Part shown: positions 20,621-29,285 of the stretch, one piece after another | How the letters are laid out: each line of letters opens with the position of its first letter | How positions within the stretch are numbered: the stretch's first letter is position 1 | Assembly (NCBI RefSeq): GCF_000821085.1 | Contig: NZ_CCXR01000001.1 | Location: 682,001 to 746,000, forward strand | DNA: 64,000 bases | Source of the DNA: Bacillus sp. B-jedd | GTDB taxonomy: Bacteria; Bacillota; Bacilli; Bacillales; Cytobacillaceae | Reading direction: 5' to 3' | Notes under the pieces: generated by a model | What the model was told of the DNA's origin: nothing | Seen by the model: only the letters and a program-made list of their open reading frames with translations | The model's database searches: none | Translations under genes and position numbers: made by a program

Positions 20621-20921
20621 CATTTTCTCCTTTAAATTCTTTTCGGTATGATAAGTTTAATTTTAATCCAATCAAAATAAAACGACAAGATTTTTATTTA
20701 TTTTCTTCCTTTTTATCAAAAACAAACAAAATAAAAGTCATTTAAATGTTAAATTTAATATTAAAATCTGTTGACGTTATGTGGCTTATCCAGTAACTTT
20801 AATTCTATTAGAATATCTCAGTTGATTTTTTGATAACTAATCAAAATTTTTACGTTAATAAAGAATGTCAAATACTTATATACCTTTATCAGGTTTTAAA
20901 GGAGAAAAAGGTGATCAGTTT
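20621..20921. other. Divergent intergenic region motA / cheR
   Basis: About 300 bp of very AT-rich DNA between the divergent motA and cheR genes. Apart from the possible motA promoter, I see a TTGACG at 20771 with a poor -10 at proper distance, and a TTGATT/AATCAA inverted repeat near 20822. No gene is evident. Confidence 0.4.
20640..20665 (-). promoter_or_regulatory. Possible sigma-D promoter of motAB
   Basis: On the minus strand, TAAA (20662-20665), a 14-nt spacer, then ACCGAAAA (20640-20647). This deviates from the consensus in spacer and in the -10, so it is a weaker call than the other sigma-D sites in the window. Confidence 0.4.
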
Positions 20922-21761
20922 ATGCAGGATAACGGACTAGTACAACTGAGCCGGATCATATATGAATTCTGTGGCCTTCGGTTTGAAGATCGTCTTTCGA
21001 TACTGAAAGAAAAGACAGCAAAGCGGGTTAGCGAACTTGGGCTCAGCTATTGGGAATATTGTGTTTACTTGAAAGCAACGCGAGCAGAATGGGAACGGCT
21101 AGTCGAAATATTGACGATTAACGAAACATATTTTTATAGAGAAGAAAACCAGTTACATGAATGCTGTTCAGCGGTGTTGCCTAAGCTGAGGGAAGAAAAC
21201 AGAATCAAGCCGATTAAAATTTGGAGCGCGGCCTGTTCAACTGGTGAGGAGCCATATACACTGGCTATGCTCATCCAGGAATCAGGTTATTTTTTGCCAG
21301 GAAAGGTTGAAATTGTTGCAACCGACATTAATAAAAAAGTACTCCAAAAGGCTGAACAAGGATGGTACCATAATGGTTCTTTCGCATTCCGGAGAATACC
21401 GGAAGGGTTGTTCAAAAAGTACTTTATAGAAAAGGATAACGGCTATCAGGTTCACCCATCAATTAAAAACATGGTTACATTCCGCCATGCCAATTTGCTT
21501 GATAGGCCTGAAATGTCAACTATTGGCCAAGTGGATGTAATATTTTGCAGAAATGTATTGATTTATTTCGATAAAGAAACAACAAGAAAAGTAATTCAGA
21601 ATTTATCTCAAAACTTAAAGTCTGGAGGATATTTGTTCCTCGGCCATGCGGAATCCATTACAGATATGGATTTGGGCTTTAAAAAAGTAGATTCGGAAAA
21701 AACTTTTTACTATCGAAAGGAACCATGCCAGGATGAAGCAATACGGAATATTAGTAGTTGA
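20922..21761 (+). CDS. cheR: Chemotaxis protein methyltransferase CheR (second)
   Basis: About 279 residues with the CheR N-terminal helical domain and the SAM-binding fold: TINETYFYREE, WSAACSTGEEPYTLAM, IVATDIN and FCRNVLIYFDKET. The start at ATG 20922 (MQDNGLVQLSRI) is preceded by AAAAAGGTGAT. An in-frame ATG at 20865 has no ribosome site. It overlaps the following cheB by 29 bases. The cheR-cheB pair forms an adaptation module without a receptor next to it. Confidence 0.9.
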   Translation: MQDNGLVQLSRIIYEFCGLRFEDRLSILKEKTAKRVSELGLSYWEYCVYLKATRAEWERLVEILTINETYFYREENQLHECCSAVLPKLREENRIKPIKIWSAACSTGEEPYTLAMLIQESGYFLPGKVEIVATDINKKVLQKAEQGWYHNGSFAFRRIPEGLFKKYFIEKDNGYQVHPSIKNMVTFRHANLLDRPEMSTIGQVDVIFCRNVLIYFDKETTRKVIQNLSQNLKSGGYLFLGHAESITDMDLGFKKVDSEKTFYYRKEPCQDEAIRNISS

Positions 21762-22767
21762 TGATTCAGCTTTTATGCGAAGGGCAATCAGCCAAATTAT
21801 CGAGCAGGATTCACAGTTTTTTGTGATGGCGATTGCTAGAAATGGCGTGGAAGCCGTTGAAAAGGTTCAGCGGCTCAAACCTGATTTGGTGACGATGGAT
21901 GTGGAAATGCCAGAAATGAACGGCATTATCGCATTATCAAAAATCATGAAAGCAGCCCCGGTCCCGGTTGTTATGCTCAGTTCAAGAACCGGGGAAGGCG
22001 CAAGAGAGACCATACAGGCACTTGAACAGGGGGCTGTCGACTTTTTTCTTAAAGATAGTCTTTTGAAAGATCAGAATGGTGAGTTGAAACAAGAATTCCT
22101 TCAAAGGTTAAAAGGAATTTTAGCGGGGAAACTGCCTTCGGTAAATCCAGAACCGGTTCAACATCATGTGAAAGAGCAAAAACTTAGCAAACAGGATAAA
22201 GATGTAATTATTATCGGATGCTCAACCGGCGGTCCATCTGCTCTTCAAACAATCCTGCCGCGTTTCCCGAAAGACTTTTCGCTTCCAGTTGTCGTGGCGC
22301 AGCATATGCCTCAAGGGTTTACCAAGCATCTAGCCGAAAGATTCAATAGTTTGTGTAATTTAACTGTCAAAGAGGCTGAAGATGGAGAGGGAGTTTCGGC
22401 TGGAACTATTTATATAGCACCTTCAGGATTTCAAACGAGGTTTCACCGGAATCCGGATGGTTCGATTGTCTTCAAGGTTGCTGATGAAAAAGGCAGTAAG
22501 GCGCTTTATAAGCCGGCCATTGATATTACTCTTTCCTCGGCAGCTCCCATTTTTAATAAACGGCTTTTGTCTGTCATCCTTACGGGGATGGGAGTGGACG
22601 GGACGTATGGATGTGGCCTTGTTAAAAAGCACGGAGGAACTGTATTGGTTGAGGCCGAAGAGTCTTGTGTCGTGTATGGAATGCCGAAGTCCGTTTATGA
22701 GGCGGGCCATGCGGATAGTCAATATGAACTGTCAAAAATATTCCAGGGAATTTTATCTTTCATATAA
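21733..22767 (+). CDS. cheB: Chemotaxis methylesterase CheB (second)
   Basis: 344 residues with receiver domain (Asp10, Asp11, phosphoacceptor Asp56 in TMDVEMPEMNG) and esterase domain with GCSTGGPSAL, QHMPQGF and LTGMGVDGTYG supplying the Ser-His-Asp triad. After the receiver's conserved Lys the sequence is FFLKDS instead of the usual KPS, a small deviation. AAAGGA lies 11 bases upstream of the ATG, inside cheR. It is followed by a perfect inverted repeat that contains a sigma-D -10 element. Confidence 0.9.
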   Translation: MKQYGILVVDDSAFMRRAISQIIEQDSQFFVMAIARNGVEAVEKVQRLKPDLVTMDVEMPEMNGIIALSKIMKAAPVPVVMLSSRTGEGARETIQALEQGAVDFFLKDSLLKDQNGELKQEFLQRLKGILAGKLPSVNPEPVQHHVKEQKLSKQDKDVIIIGCSTGGPSALQTILPRFPKDFSLPVVVAQHMPQGFTKHLAERFNSLCNLTVKEAEDGEGVSAGTIYIAPSGFQTRFHRNPDGSIVFKVADEKGSKALYKPAIDITLSSAAPIFNKRLLSVILTGMGVDGTYGCGLVKKHGGTVLVEAEESCVVYGMPKSVYEAGHADSQYELSKIFQGILSFI

Positions 22768-22792
22768 ACAAACAAAGACGATGAGCCGATAT
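22765..22792 (+). promoter_or_regulatory. Sigma-D promoter upstream of the third cheR
   Basis: TAAA (22765-22768, including the cheB stop codon), a 16-nt spacer and a perfect GCCGATAT (22785-22792). The -10 lies in the loop of the inverted repeat at 22773-22807. The next gene, cheR, starts 110 bp downstream. Confidence 0.6.
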
Positions 22793-22807
22793 ATATCATC
22801 GTCTTTG
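22773..22807 (+). repeat. Perfect 12-bp inverted repeat around a sigma-D -10 element
   Basis: CAAAGACGATGA (22773-22784) and TCATCGTCTTTG (22796-22807) with an 11-nt loop GCCGATATATA. There is only a weak T-run after it, so it is a poor intrinsic terminator. It could still end the cheB transcript. Confidence 0.75.
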
Positions 22808-22902
22808 TTATTGTCGAAAAGCTCCTTTTAATAAAATGATCGATGTAAGGAAAGGGGTTATATAAATGGAAAATTTCCTTGCCCGAATAATGTGGTGGAA
22901 TA

Positions 22903-23679
22903 ATGTTAACAGATGTTGAGTACTTTAGTTTTTCCGAAAAAGTAAAACTAAAGACGGGAATTAATTTATCGTATTACCGAAAAGAACAAATGAAAAAGCA
23001 GCTTTCTTCTTTGTACAATAAACATGGTTATGAAAGTTATGAAGAGTATTTTTATTTTTTAATTCGAGATGCTGCGTTTTTTAATGAGTTTGTTGGCCGG
23101 ATCACGTTTAATATTACAGAATTTTACCGTAACCCGGATGGCTGGGAACATTTGCAAAAAACAATCATTCCCCGACTTATGAAGGAAAATGTAAGTCTCA
23201 AGTGCTGGAGCGCTGGATGTTCAACAGGAGAAGAACCGTACACATTGGCAATGGTCCTTAAAGAAATGAAGGCACATCATCATATCATACTGGCGTCGGA
23301 CCTAAGTGAGAGCTCGCTAATAAAAGCGAGGCAGGGAAGATATCAGGAAAGCACTTTAAAAAATCTCCCTCATAGCTATAAGGAAAGATATTTTAGGTAT
23401 TTGGGGACTTTTTATGAAATGTCGGATGAAATAAAAGCAAATGCCAGGTTCGTAAAAAGCAATTTGCTTCATGAGCCTTTTGAATTTAATTTTGACTTGA
23501 TAATGTGCCGGAATGTGATGATATACCTTACAGATGAGGCGAAGAACTATCTTCTGGCAAAATTGGCCGCCTCATTAAGGACGGGAGGAATCCTGTTTAT
23601 AGGAAGCAGTGAAACAATTGAACAGCCTGAAGCATATGGCTTATTTAAAGTAGATAAATATTTTTATAAGAAAGTTTAA
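22903..23679 (+). CDS. cheR: Chemotaxis protein methyltransferase CheR (third, Bacillus-type)
   Basis: 258 residues, the length and style of classical Bacillus CheR. It starts MLTDVEYFSFSEKVKLKTGINLSYYRKEQMKKQL and has FNITEFYRN, WSAGCSTGEEPYTLAM, LASDLSESSL and MCRNVMIYL. GGTGG lies just upstream of the ATG. It stands alone between the inverted repeat and the fliK promoter. Of the three CheR proteins it is the one that most resembles the single CheR of B. subtilis, so it may be the core enzyme. Confidence 0.9.
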   Translation: MLTDVEYFSFSEKVKLKTGINLSYYRKEQMKKQLSSLYNKHGYESYEEYFYFLIRDAAFFNEFVGRITFNITEFYRNPDGWEHLQKTIIPRLMKENVSLKCWSAGCSTGEEPYTLAMVLKEMKAHHHIILASDLSESSLIKARQGRYQESTLKNLPHSYKERYFRYLGTFYEMSDEIKANARFVKSNLLHEPFEFNFDLIMCRNVMIYLTDEAKNYLLAKLAASLRTGGILFIGSSETIEQPEAYGLFKVDKYFYKKV

Positions 23680-23785
23680 AGAAGATCATGTTGAACAATA
23701 AGGGACATTTATGGCTTGCTTTGACAAAAACTTTCAAAACATCCCCTCTTTTAACAAAAAAAACAAAAAATAATCAAAAAAACCC

Positions 23786-23814
23786 ATGACGAATTCCTTC
23801 CTGTTAGATATAAT
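23786..23814 (+). promoter_or_regulatory. Likely sigma-A promoter of the fliK-cheY operon
   Basis: ATGACG (23786-23791), a 17-nt spacer and a perfect TATAAT (23809-23814). It lies immediately before fliK. Transcription starting here would leave the ATG at 23823 almost leaderless but would include the strong ribosome site at 23842. Confidence 0.55.
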
Positions 23815-23822
23815 TAGGAATA

Positions 23823-25142
23823 ATGATGAAAAATACCCAAGTAAAGGAGGGAAGATTCCTGGAAACCCTTCAAATTGACATCAAAATAAATCAAACAGCA
23901 ACTAAGAATGAACCTAATAAAGCGAAGGGCCTGGTGAACAGTCAAAACCCTTTTGCAGAAATATTGGCGATGTTTCAGCCAATTGTCCAGAGTAATAGCG
24001 GGAACGAGGCAGAAAAGTCTGACGGCCAAAGCGAAGTTGAACTTCAACCGGGGGATTCTTCAGACTGGAAAGAGGATGAGAATCTCCCTTTACTTGCTTT
24101 ACTTTTGGATTTCAAAAAGATGATCGAACAACCACAAGGGGAGAAAGGCAACTCCGTTCTATCAGAAACTACCTCATTGAATAAATCTAGCGAGATAAAT
24201 GATAAATCTCCTTTGGCCGACCAACTTCGGAAATTCGTTCAAGAGCTTGTCAGCGTGAAAGATAGTGGTGTTTTTAGCAAGCCTTTAGCTAACCTCAATG
24301 AATACATAGAGGAAGCGGTTAAGATAGTACAGGCCTATGCCGAGGATAACAGCCTAAAAGGGCAGGGCAAAATTGAACAAGAAACTATTCACCAGCTGGA
24401 AAAGCTCATCAGCGAATTTCAAAATAAACGAGACTCTTCCGAATCCAACCGGCCGATGAATTTGGATAAAAATCAAGTTGTTCTGTCAAAGGCAAGCCCC
24501 ATTGATCATCCGATTTACAAAGGCATAAAAGAGCCTGCTGAATCTAAAGTTGAGTTTGATGCGAAATTGCTTTCGGCCCCTGGCCTTCCTAAAACTCAAA
24601 TTGCCGTACCTCTACAAGGAGAGATGGCGGGGAATCCCCCTGTCCAGCGCCTTAATGTGGAGGAATTTATCCGGGAAGCGAGCGGATGGATGGGCCGATT
24701 TTCTATTCATGCCAAAGGTCAGGGGAGCGGCGAAGCCAGATTTTTATTAAATCCTGAAAATCTTGGAAAAGTTGAAGTGAAAATAGCCTTTCAGGATGGT
24801 AAACTGACTGCCCAATTTGTGACCGATACTTTATCAGCTAAGGAGGCCCTGCAAGCGCAAATTCCTGTCTTAAAACAGGCGTTGCAGCACCAAGGATTAA
24901 TAGTCGCGAAGCTAGATATCGTCCAACAAAGCCAGTTGCCGAATTATTCCGATACCGCCGGCTCCGCTTTTTCTCAGGGGGGATTCAGTTCATCCCAGGA
25001 CCAGCAGGCATTCAGGCCATCCGGGCAAGGAACTGGCAGGCAAAATAAATCAAAAACAGAGGAAATCGATGTTGAACAGGTGCCTTTCACATATGGAACC
25101 ACTCCCCAAACATTGGGTCCGCGGATTGACTTTACTGTTTAA
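23823..25142 (+). CDS. fliK: Flagellar hook-length control protein FliK
   Basis: Secreted molecular ruler that switches export from hook to filament type. Up to 439 residues, with a low-complexity Gln/Lys/Glu-rich N-terminal part. The conserved C-terminal Flg_hook domain at about 285-370 contains [21 protein letters not shown] and a Gln-rich tail. The start is uncertain. The first ATG (23823) has no ribosome site, whereas an in-frame CTG at 23859 lies at ideal distance behind AAAGGAGGG and would give [12 protein letters not shown]. It is the first gene of the fliK-flgD-flgE-fliM-fliY-cheY unit. Confidence 0.88.
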   Translation: MMKNTQVKEGRFLETLQIDIKINQTATKNEPNKAKGLVNSQNPFAEILAMFQPIVQSNSGNEAEKSDGQSEVELQPGDSSDWKEDENLPLLALLLDFKKMIEQPQGEKGNSVLSETTSLNKSSEINDKSPLADQLRKFVQELVSVKDSGVFSKPLANLNEYIEEAVKIVQAYAEDNSLKGQGKIEQETIHQLEKLISEFQNKRDSSESNRPMNLDKNQVVLSKASPIDHPIYKGIKEPAESKVEFDAKLLSAPGLPKTQIAVPLQGEMAGNPPVQRLNVEEFIREASGWMGRFSIHAKGQGSGEARFLLNPENLGKVEVKIAFQDGKLTAQFVTDTLSAKEALQAQIPVLKQALQHQGLIVAKLDIVQQSQLPNYSDTAGSAFSQGGFSSSQDQQAFRPSGQGTGRQNKSKTEEIDVEQVPFTYGTTPQTLGPRIDFTV

Positions 25143-25159
25143 ATGAGGAGGCAGCAATT

Positions 25160-25588
25160 ATGGGCGGCTGGGTGAATATTAGTTCGGCAGCAAATTCCAA
25201 ATCAATCTATAGCCAAACAAAATCTTTCGAAGAAAAAAGCATACTGGGAAAAGATGATTTCTTGAAGATCCTGACAACCCAGTTATCCAATCAAGATCCA
25301 TCGAACCCGCTTCAAGACCGCGATTTTATCGCCCAAATGGCAACGTTCAGTTCACTAGAGCAGATGACGAATTTAAACTCGTCTTTTGAGAAGTTTTCCG
25401 GCCGGCAGATGAACCAATATGCCGCGGCGATCGGGAAAGAAGTCACCTGGTCTGTCGATGGTATTTCAACAGCCAGCGGCATTGTCGATGGCATTTCAAG
25501 CCATTATGGCAGTTATTATTATTTGGTTGGAGAGCAAAAAGTGCCAATGGAAATCGTTACTCAAATTAAAAATCCAGAAAGTAAATAA
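25160..25588 (+). CDS. flgD: Flagellar hook assembly scaffold FlgD
   Basis: 142 residues. It carries the FlgD core [39 protein letters not shown], which caps the growing hook. It is short like B. subtilis FlgD and lacks the long C-terminal Ig-like part of enterobacterial FlgD. ATGAGGAGG lies upstream of the ATG. Found 17 bases after fliK and before flgE, the usual order. Confidence 0.93.
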   Translation: MGGWVNISSAANSKSIYSQTKSFEEKSILGKDDFLKILTTQLSNQDPSNPLQDRDFIAQMATFSSLEQMTNLNSSFEKFSGRQMNQYAAAIGKEVTWSVDGISTASGIVDGISSHYGSYYYLVGEQKVPMEIVTQIKNPESK

Positions 25589-25646
25589 GCAGGTATTCAG
25601 TAATAAAATTTTGATTTCATAGCTGTGAAAATAAGGAGGAAAAAAT

Positions 25647-26540
25647 ATGTTAAAGTCGCTTTACTCTGGTATATCGGGGATGAAGGGGTTCCAAACAAAG
25701 CTTGATGTTATTGGTAACAATATTGCAAACGTAAATACAGTCGGCTTTAAAAAGGGACGGGTCATGTTTCAGGATATTATCAATCAAAATATTTCGGGAG
25801 CGACTGCTCCTACCGCGCAGACAGGGGGCATTAACCCAAAGCAGGTGGGACTAGGAACGCGGATCGGTTCAATTGACACCATCCACACTCCTGGAAGTCC
25901 GATGACAACAAATATTGGGACGGATCTTGCCATTGACGGGGACGCCTATTTTATCGTGACACCAGAGGTTGGCAGCGGTGCCAATTACCTGACAAGAGCG
26001 GGTAACTTTACGAGGGATGCAAGCGGAGACCTTGTTAACTCCAATGGGTATTTTGTAACAGGGGTTTATAAAGATGGAACAGGAGCAACCCAATACCAAA
26101 AAATAAATATTACAGAAGACGTGAATGGTGGAAGGTTTACTTCTTACTCCATTGATTCTAATGGCTTTATTAATGTCGTCCGTGAAGATGGAGCGAGTGG
26201 AAAACTGGCTTATAACGGAACAGGTTATTACTTGAGCACGGACGGAAATTCCGAAGAGAATATCTCCATCGCTACAGCCACCGTTTCAAACCCGGGCGGC
26301 CTCAGCAAAGTAGGAAACACTTTGTACGAAACGACCGGGAACTCAGGCAATAGCGTAATGGGGCGGATTGAGGATATTAATGGCGGGCATATTGCCGCTG
26401 GTATACTGGAAATGTCCAATGTCGATTTAACGGAAGAGTTCACTGAGCTGATTGTCGCGCAACGGGGCTTTCAGGCAAATGCAAGGACAATTACGACTTC
26501 CGACTCCATCCTTGAGGAAGTTGTCAATTTAAAACGATAA
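25647..26540 (+). CDS. flgE: Flagellar hook protein FlgE
   Basis: 297 residues. The N-terminal rod/hook motif LYSGISGMKGFQTKLDVIGNNIANVNTVGFKK and the C-terminal SNVDLTEEFTELIVAQRGFQANARTI flank a compact middle part. This is a short hook protein of the Bacillus kind. AAGGAGG precedes the ATG. It follows flgD, which caps it during assembly. The small swrD gene and fliL, which follow flgE in B. subtilis, are absent, and fliM comes directly next. Confidence 0.92.
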   Translation: MLKSLYSGISGMKGFQTKLDVIGNNIANVNTVGFKKGRVMFQDIINQNISGATAPTAQTGGINPKQVGLGTRIGSIDTIHTPGSPMTTNIGTDLAIDGDAYFIVTPEVGSGANYLTRAGNFTRDASGDLVNSNGYFVTGVYKDGTGATQYQKINITEDVNGGRFTSYSIDSNGFINVVREDGASGKLAYNGTGYYLSTDGNSEENISIATATVSNPGGLSKVGNTLYETTGNSGNSVMGRIEDINGGHIAAGILEMSNVDLTEEFTELIVAQRGFQANARTITTSDSILEEVVNLKR

Positions 26541-26618
26541 CTGGAGTCTTTAAATTAGCTTGCATTCCATTCCCGGCGATCGTTTAAATAACTCATGGAA
26601 GAGTTAGGGGGATGCCTT

Positions 26619-27602
26619 TTGGCAGAGGTTTTATCACAACAGGAAATTGATGCCCTGTTATCAGCTTTGCATAGCGGGGAAATTCAGGCTTCCGATGTTG
26701 CCGAAAACAAAGATAAAGTAAAAATATACGACTTTAAGCGCGCGATGCGCTATTCAAAGGATCAATTGCGGAGCATTTTACGCATCCATGAAAACTTTTC
26801 AAGAATGCTCACATCCTATTTTTCAGCTCAGCTTAGAACGTACGTTCAAATCGAAACAGACCTTGTGGACCAGGTAAACTATCAGGAATTCATTGCCTCC
26901 ATCCCGTCAAAAACAATTATTAATATTTTTGATGTCAATCCAATGGATGGAAAAATGGTCATAGAGGTCAATCCCCAGGTAGCAAATGCAATCCTGGAGC
27001 GTTTAATGGGCGGTTTCGGTGCCCAATCACAAAGGTCCGAAGCACTTACTGAAATTGAGACAGTACTATTAAAAAAGATTTTCACACGTACTGCTGATAT
27101 GTATCAGGATGTCTGGAAAAGCATTGAAAACATTCAGGTAAACTTGGAAGGAATTGAGTCAAATCCGCAGTTTATTCAAATTGCGTCCCAGAATGATACC
27201 GTCATTATTATCGCTCTTCGGGCAACTATCGGCGATATTACTGGACGAATGACGATATGCCTTCCTCATTTAATTCTGGAACCGGTACTTCCAAAGCTAT
27301 CTACACATCAGCTTCTTTCGACTATGGCGAAAAAAAGGCCGCCACAAACGGAAAAAATCAAACAAAACCTGAAAAATGTCAACGTCCCTGTAATAGCGGA
27401 AATAGGACATGCCACCTTATCTGTGGCAGATTTGATGAATTTGCAAAATGGGGATGTTATAGGAATAGAAACTGGAAAACTGCTTGTGAAAATAGGGGAC
27501 AATGCCAGGTACCTCGGCAATCCGGGCGTACAAAAAGGGAAATACGCTGTCCAGATTGATCAGGTTGTTTTTGCGGAAGGAGATGAAGAATTAAATGGGT
27601 GA
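26619..27602 (+). CDS. fliM: Flagellar motor switch protein FliM
   Basis: Part of the C ring, which binds CheY-P and sets rotation direction. The N-terminal EVLSQQEIDALLSAL is the CheY-binding segment, and a CheC-like middle domain and a SpoA-like C-terminal domain follow. I choose the TTG at 26619 (MAEVLSQQ) because GGGGGA lies six bases upstream, and it matches the normal FliM N-terminus. The ATG at 26595 has no ribosome site. The length of about 327 residues is typical. It overlaps fliY by 8 bases. Confidence 0.93.
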   Translation: MAEVLSQQEIDALLSALHSGEIQASDVAENKDKVKIYDFKRAMRYSKDQLRSILRIHENFSRMLTSYFSAQLRTYVQIETDLVDQVNYQEFIASIPSKTIINIFDVNPMDGKMVIEVNPQVANAILERLMGGFGAQSQRSEALTEIETVLLKKIFTRTADMYQDVWKSIENIQVNLEGIESNPQFIQIASQNDTVIIIALRATIGDITGRMTICLPHLILEPVLPKLSTHQLLSTMAKKRPPQTEKIKQNLKNVNVPVIAEIGHATLSVADLMNLQNGDVIGIETGKLLVKIGDNARYLGNPGVQKGKYAVQIDQVVFAEGDEELNG

Positions 27603-28716
27603 GGGTTCATTATCTCAAGATGAGATCAACGCATTATTTAACCAGCTGGATTCTGGCCCTGGTTTATCCATCCATGATTTTTTAAGTTCATTAGAACAGG
27701 ATGCGCTGGGGGAAATCGGCAATATCTCTTTAGGCAGTTCTACCACTGCCTTGTCAACTTTATTAAACCAACGGGTCGAAATTACGACGCCGATTCTGGC
27801 TGTAATCGAAAGAGACAAAATTGAAGAAGTCATCAAGGAAAATCAGGTTGCGGTCCATGTTGATTACACAGAAGGCATCAGAGGCAAAAACTTGTTAATG
27901 ATTAAGGAAAAAGATGCGAAGATCATTGCAAGTCTCATGATGGGCGGAGATGGAACAGCGCTTGAAGATGAACTATCGGAGCTTCATCTAAGCGCGGTAC
28001 AGGAAGCGATGAATCAAATGATGGGTTCAGCCGCGACATCAATGTCCACAATGTTTAATCAAAAGGTGGATATTTCTCCACCGGCAATTGATGTATTGGG
28101 CCTGCCACCGAAAAAACTTGATGATTTTCAGGATGAGATTATCATTGAAGTGTCCTTTAGGTTAAAGGTTGGCAGTTTGATTGATTCCAATATGATTCAG
28201 TTCATTCCTCTGTCTTTCGGCAAGGAAATGATTCATAAGCTGTTAAATACCGGTAGTTCAAAGCCGGAAGCTGCTGCTGCTAATGAAACGGCCATTCAAT
28301 ATGCCCGACAGCCAGAGATTGCAGACACTCCTACTCCTGTTCGTGCTCAACCGTCTCCTTTGCCAACAGCGGCTCCGAGAACGCAGCCGAACACGAATGT
28401 ACAAAGAGTGGAGTATACAACATTTGCGGAGCCGCAAGCTGCGGAAACTGGTAAAGCGAACATCGACATTCTTTATGATATCCCACTTGCCATCACGGTG
28501 GAATTGGGACGTACGCAAATGCCGATCCGAAAAATCCTCGAGCTTGGCCCGGGAGCTGTTATTCAGCTGGACAAACTTGCTGGTGAGCCAGTCGATATTT
28601 TGGCGAATAACAAGCTGATTGCCAAAGGGGAAGTCGTGGTAATCGAAGAAAACTTTGGTGTGCGCATAACCGACATCATAAGTCCCATTGACCGGCTTAA
28701 CAAAATGACTACCTAG
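27595..28716 (+). CDS. fliY: Flagellar motor switch phosphatase FliY
   Basis: 373 residues, the FliN equivalent of Bacillus with CheY-P phosphatase activity. It starts MGEGSLSQDEINALFNQL and has two CheC-type phosphatase helices with Glu and Asn (DALGEIGNISLGSS and AVQEAMNQMMGSAATSMS). A linker rich in Pro, Ala and Thr (about 225-290) follows, then a SpoA/FliN domain (DILYDIPLAITVELGRTQMPIRKILELGPGA). It helps terminate the CheY signal at the motor, which matters because no separate cheC is visible in the window. Confidence 0.94.
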   Translation: MGEGSLSQDEINALFNQLDSGPGLSIHDFLSSLEQDALGEIGNISLGSSTTALSTLLNQRVEITTPILAVIERDKIEEVIKENQVAVHVDYTEGIRGKNLLMIKEKDAKIIASLMMGGDGTALEDELSELHLSAVQEAMNQMMGSAATSMSTMFNQKVDISPPAIDVLGLPPKKLDDFQDEIIIEVSFRLKVGSLIDSNMIQFIPLSFGKEMIHKLLNTGSSKPEAAAANETAIQYARQPEIADTPTPVRAQPSPLPTAAPRTQPNTNVQRVEYTTFAEPQAAETGKANIDILYDIPLAITVELGRTQMPIRKILELGPGAVIQLDKLAGEPVDILANNKLIAKGEVVVIEENFGVRITDIISPIDRLNKMTT

Positions 28717-28740
28717 AACAAAACATGGGAGGAACAAAAG

Positions 28741-29100
28741 GTGGCAAAAGTATTAATTGTTGACGATGCGGCATTCATGAGGATGATGCTGAAAGATATA
28801 TTGACAAAGAACGGCCTTGAGGTAATCGGCGAGGCAGTTAATGGGGCGGATGCCATCGAAAAATACCGCGAACTTAGTCCAGATGTAGTTACAATGGATA
28901 TTACCATGCCAGAGATGGATGGAATTACTGCGGTAAAACAAATTAAATCCTTCCATCCCCAGGCAAATATCATTATGTGCTCAGCAATGGGCCAACAGCC
29001 AATGGTGCTTGAAGCAATCCAGGCGGGCGCGAAGGATTTTGTTGTAAAACCTTTTCAGGCAGACCGCGTCATGGAATCAATTACAAAAGTATTAGGCTAA
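28741..29100 (+). CDS. cheY: Chemotaxis response regulator CheY
   Basis: A single receiver domain of 119 residues, with Asp8, Asp9, phosphoacceptor Asp53 in TMDITMPEMDG, conserved Ser in MCSAMGQ and Lys in FVVKPF. It carries the signal from CheA to FliM. The GTG start follows GGGAGGAACAAAAG. It is the only free CheY in the window and ends the fliK operon. Confidence 0.95.
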   Translation: MAKVLIVDDAAFMRMMLKDILTKNGLEVIGEAVNGADAIEKYRELSPDVVTMDITMPEMDGITAVKQIKSFHPQANIIMCSAMGQQPMVLEAIQAGAKDFVVKPFQADRVMESITKVLG

Positions 29101-29139
29101 TGAAAAAAGGCTTTTTATAGGTCGAAAAGGACCTGTTTT

Positions 29140-29174
29140 AAAAAGGGATCCTGATGGAAAGGGTCCCTTTTTTG
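29140..29174 (+). terminator. Terminator after cheY
   Basis: 12-bp stem AAAAAGGGATCC / GGGTCCCTTTTT at 29140-29151 and 29161-29172 with one G-T pair, followed by T. It separates cheY from the next cheA. Confidence 0.8.
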
Positions 29175-29285
29175 AGGTTAAAAGTTGAGTGGGTTGGAAA
29201 AACATCCACCATTCCGGCAAAACAACCTGTAATGATCATTCAAAAACAAGAATTTTTATAAACTGTACAGCGAGGGTATTTTCGT

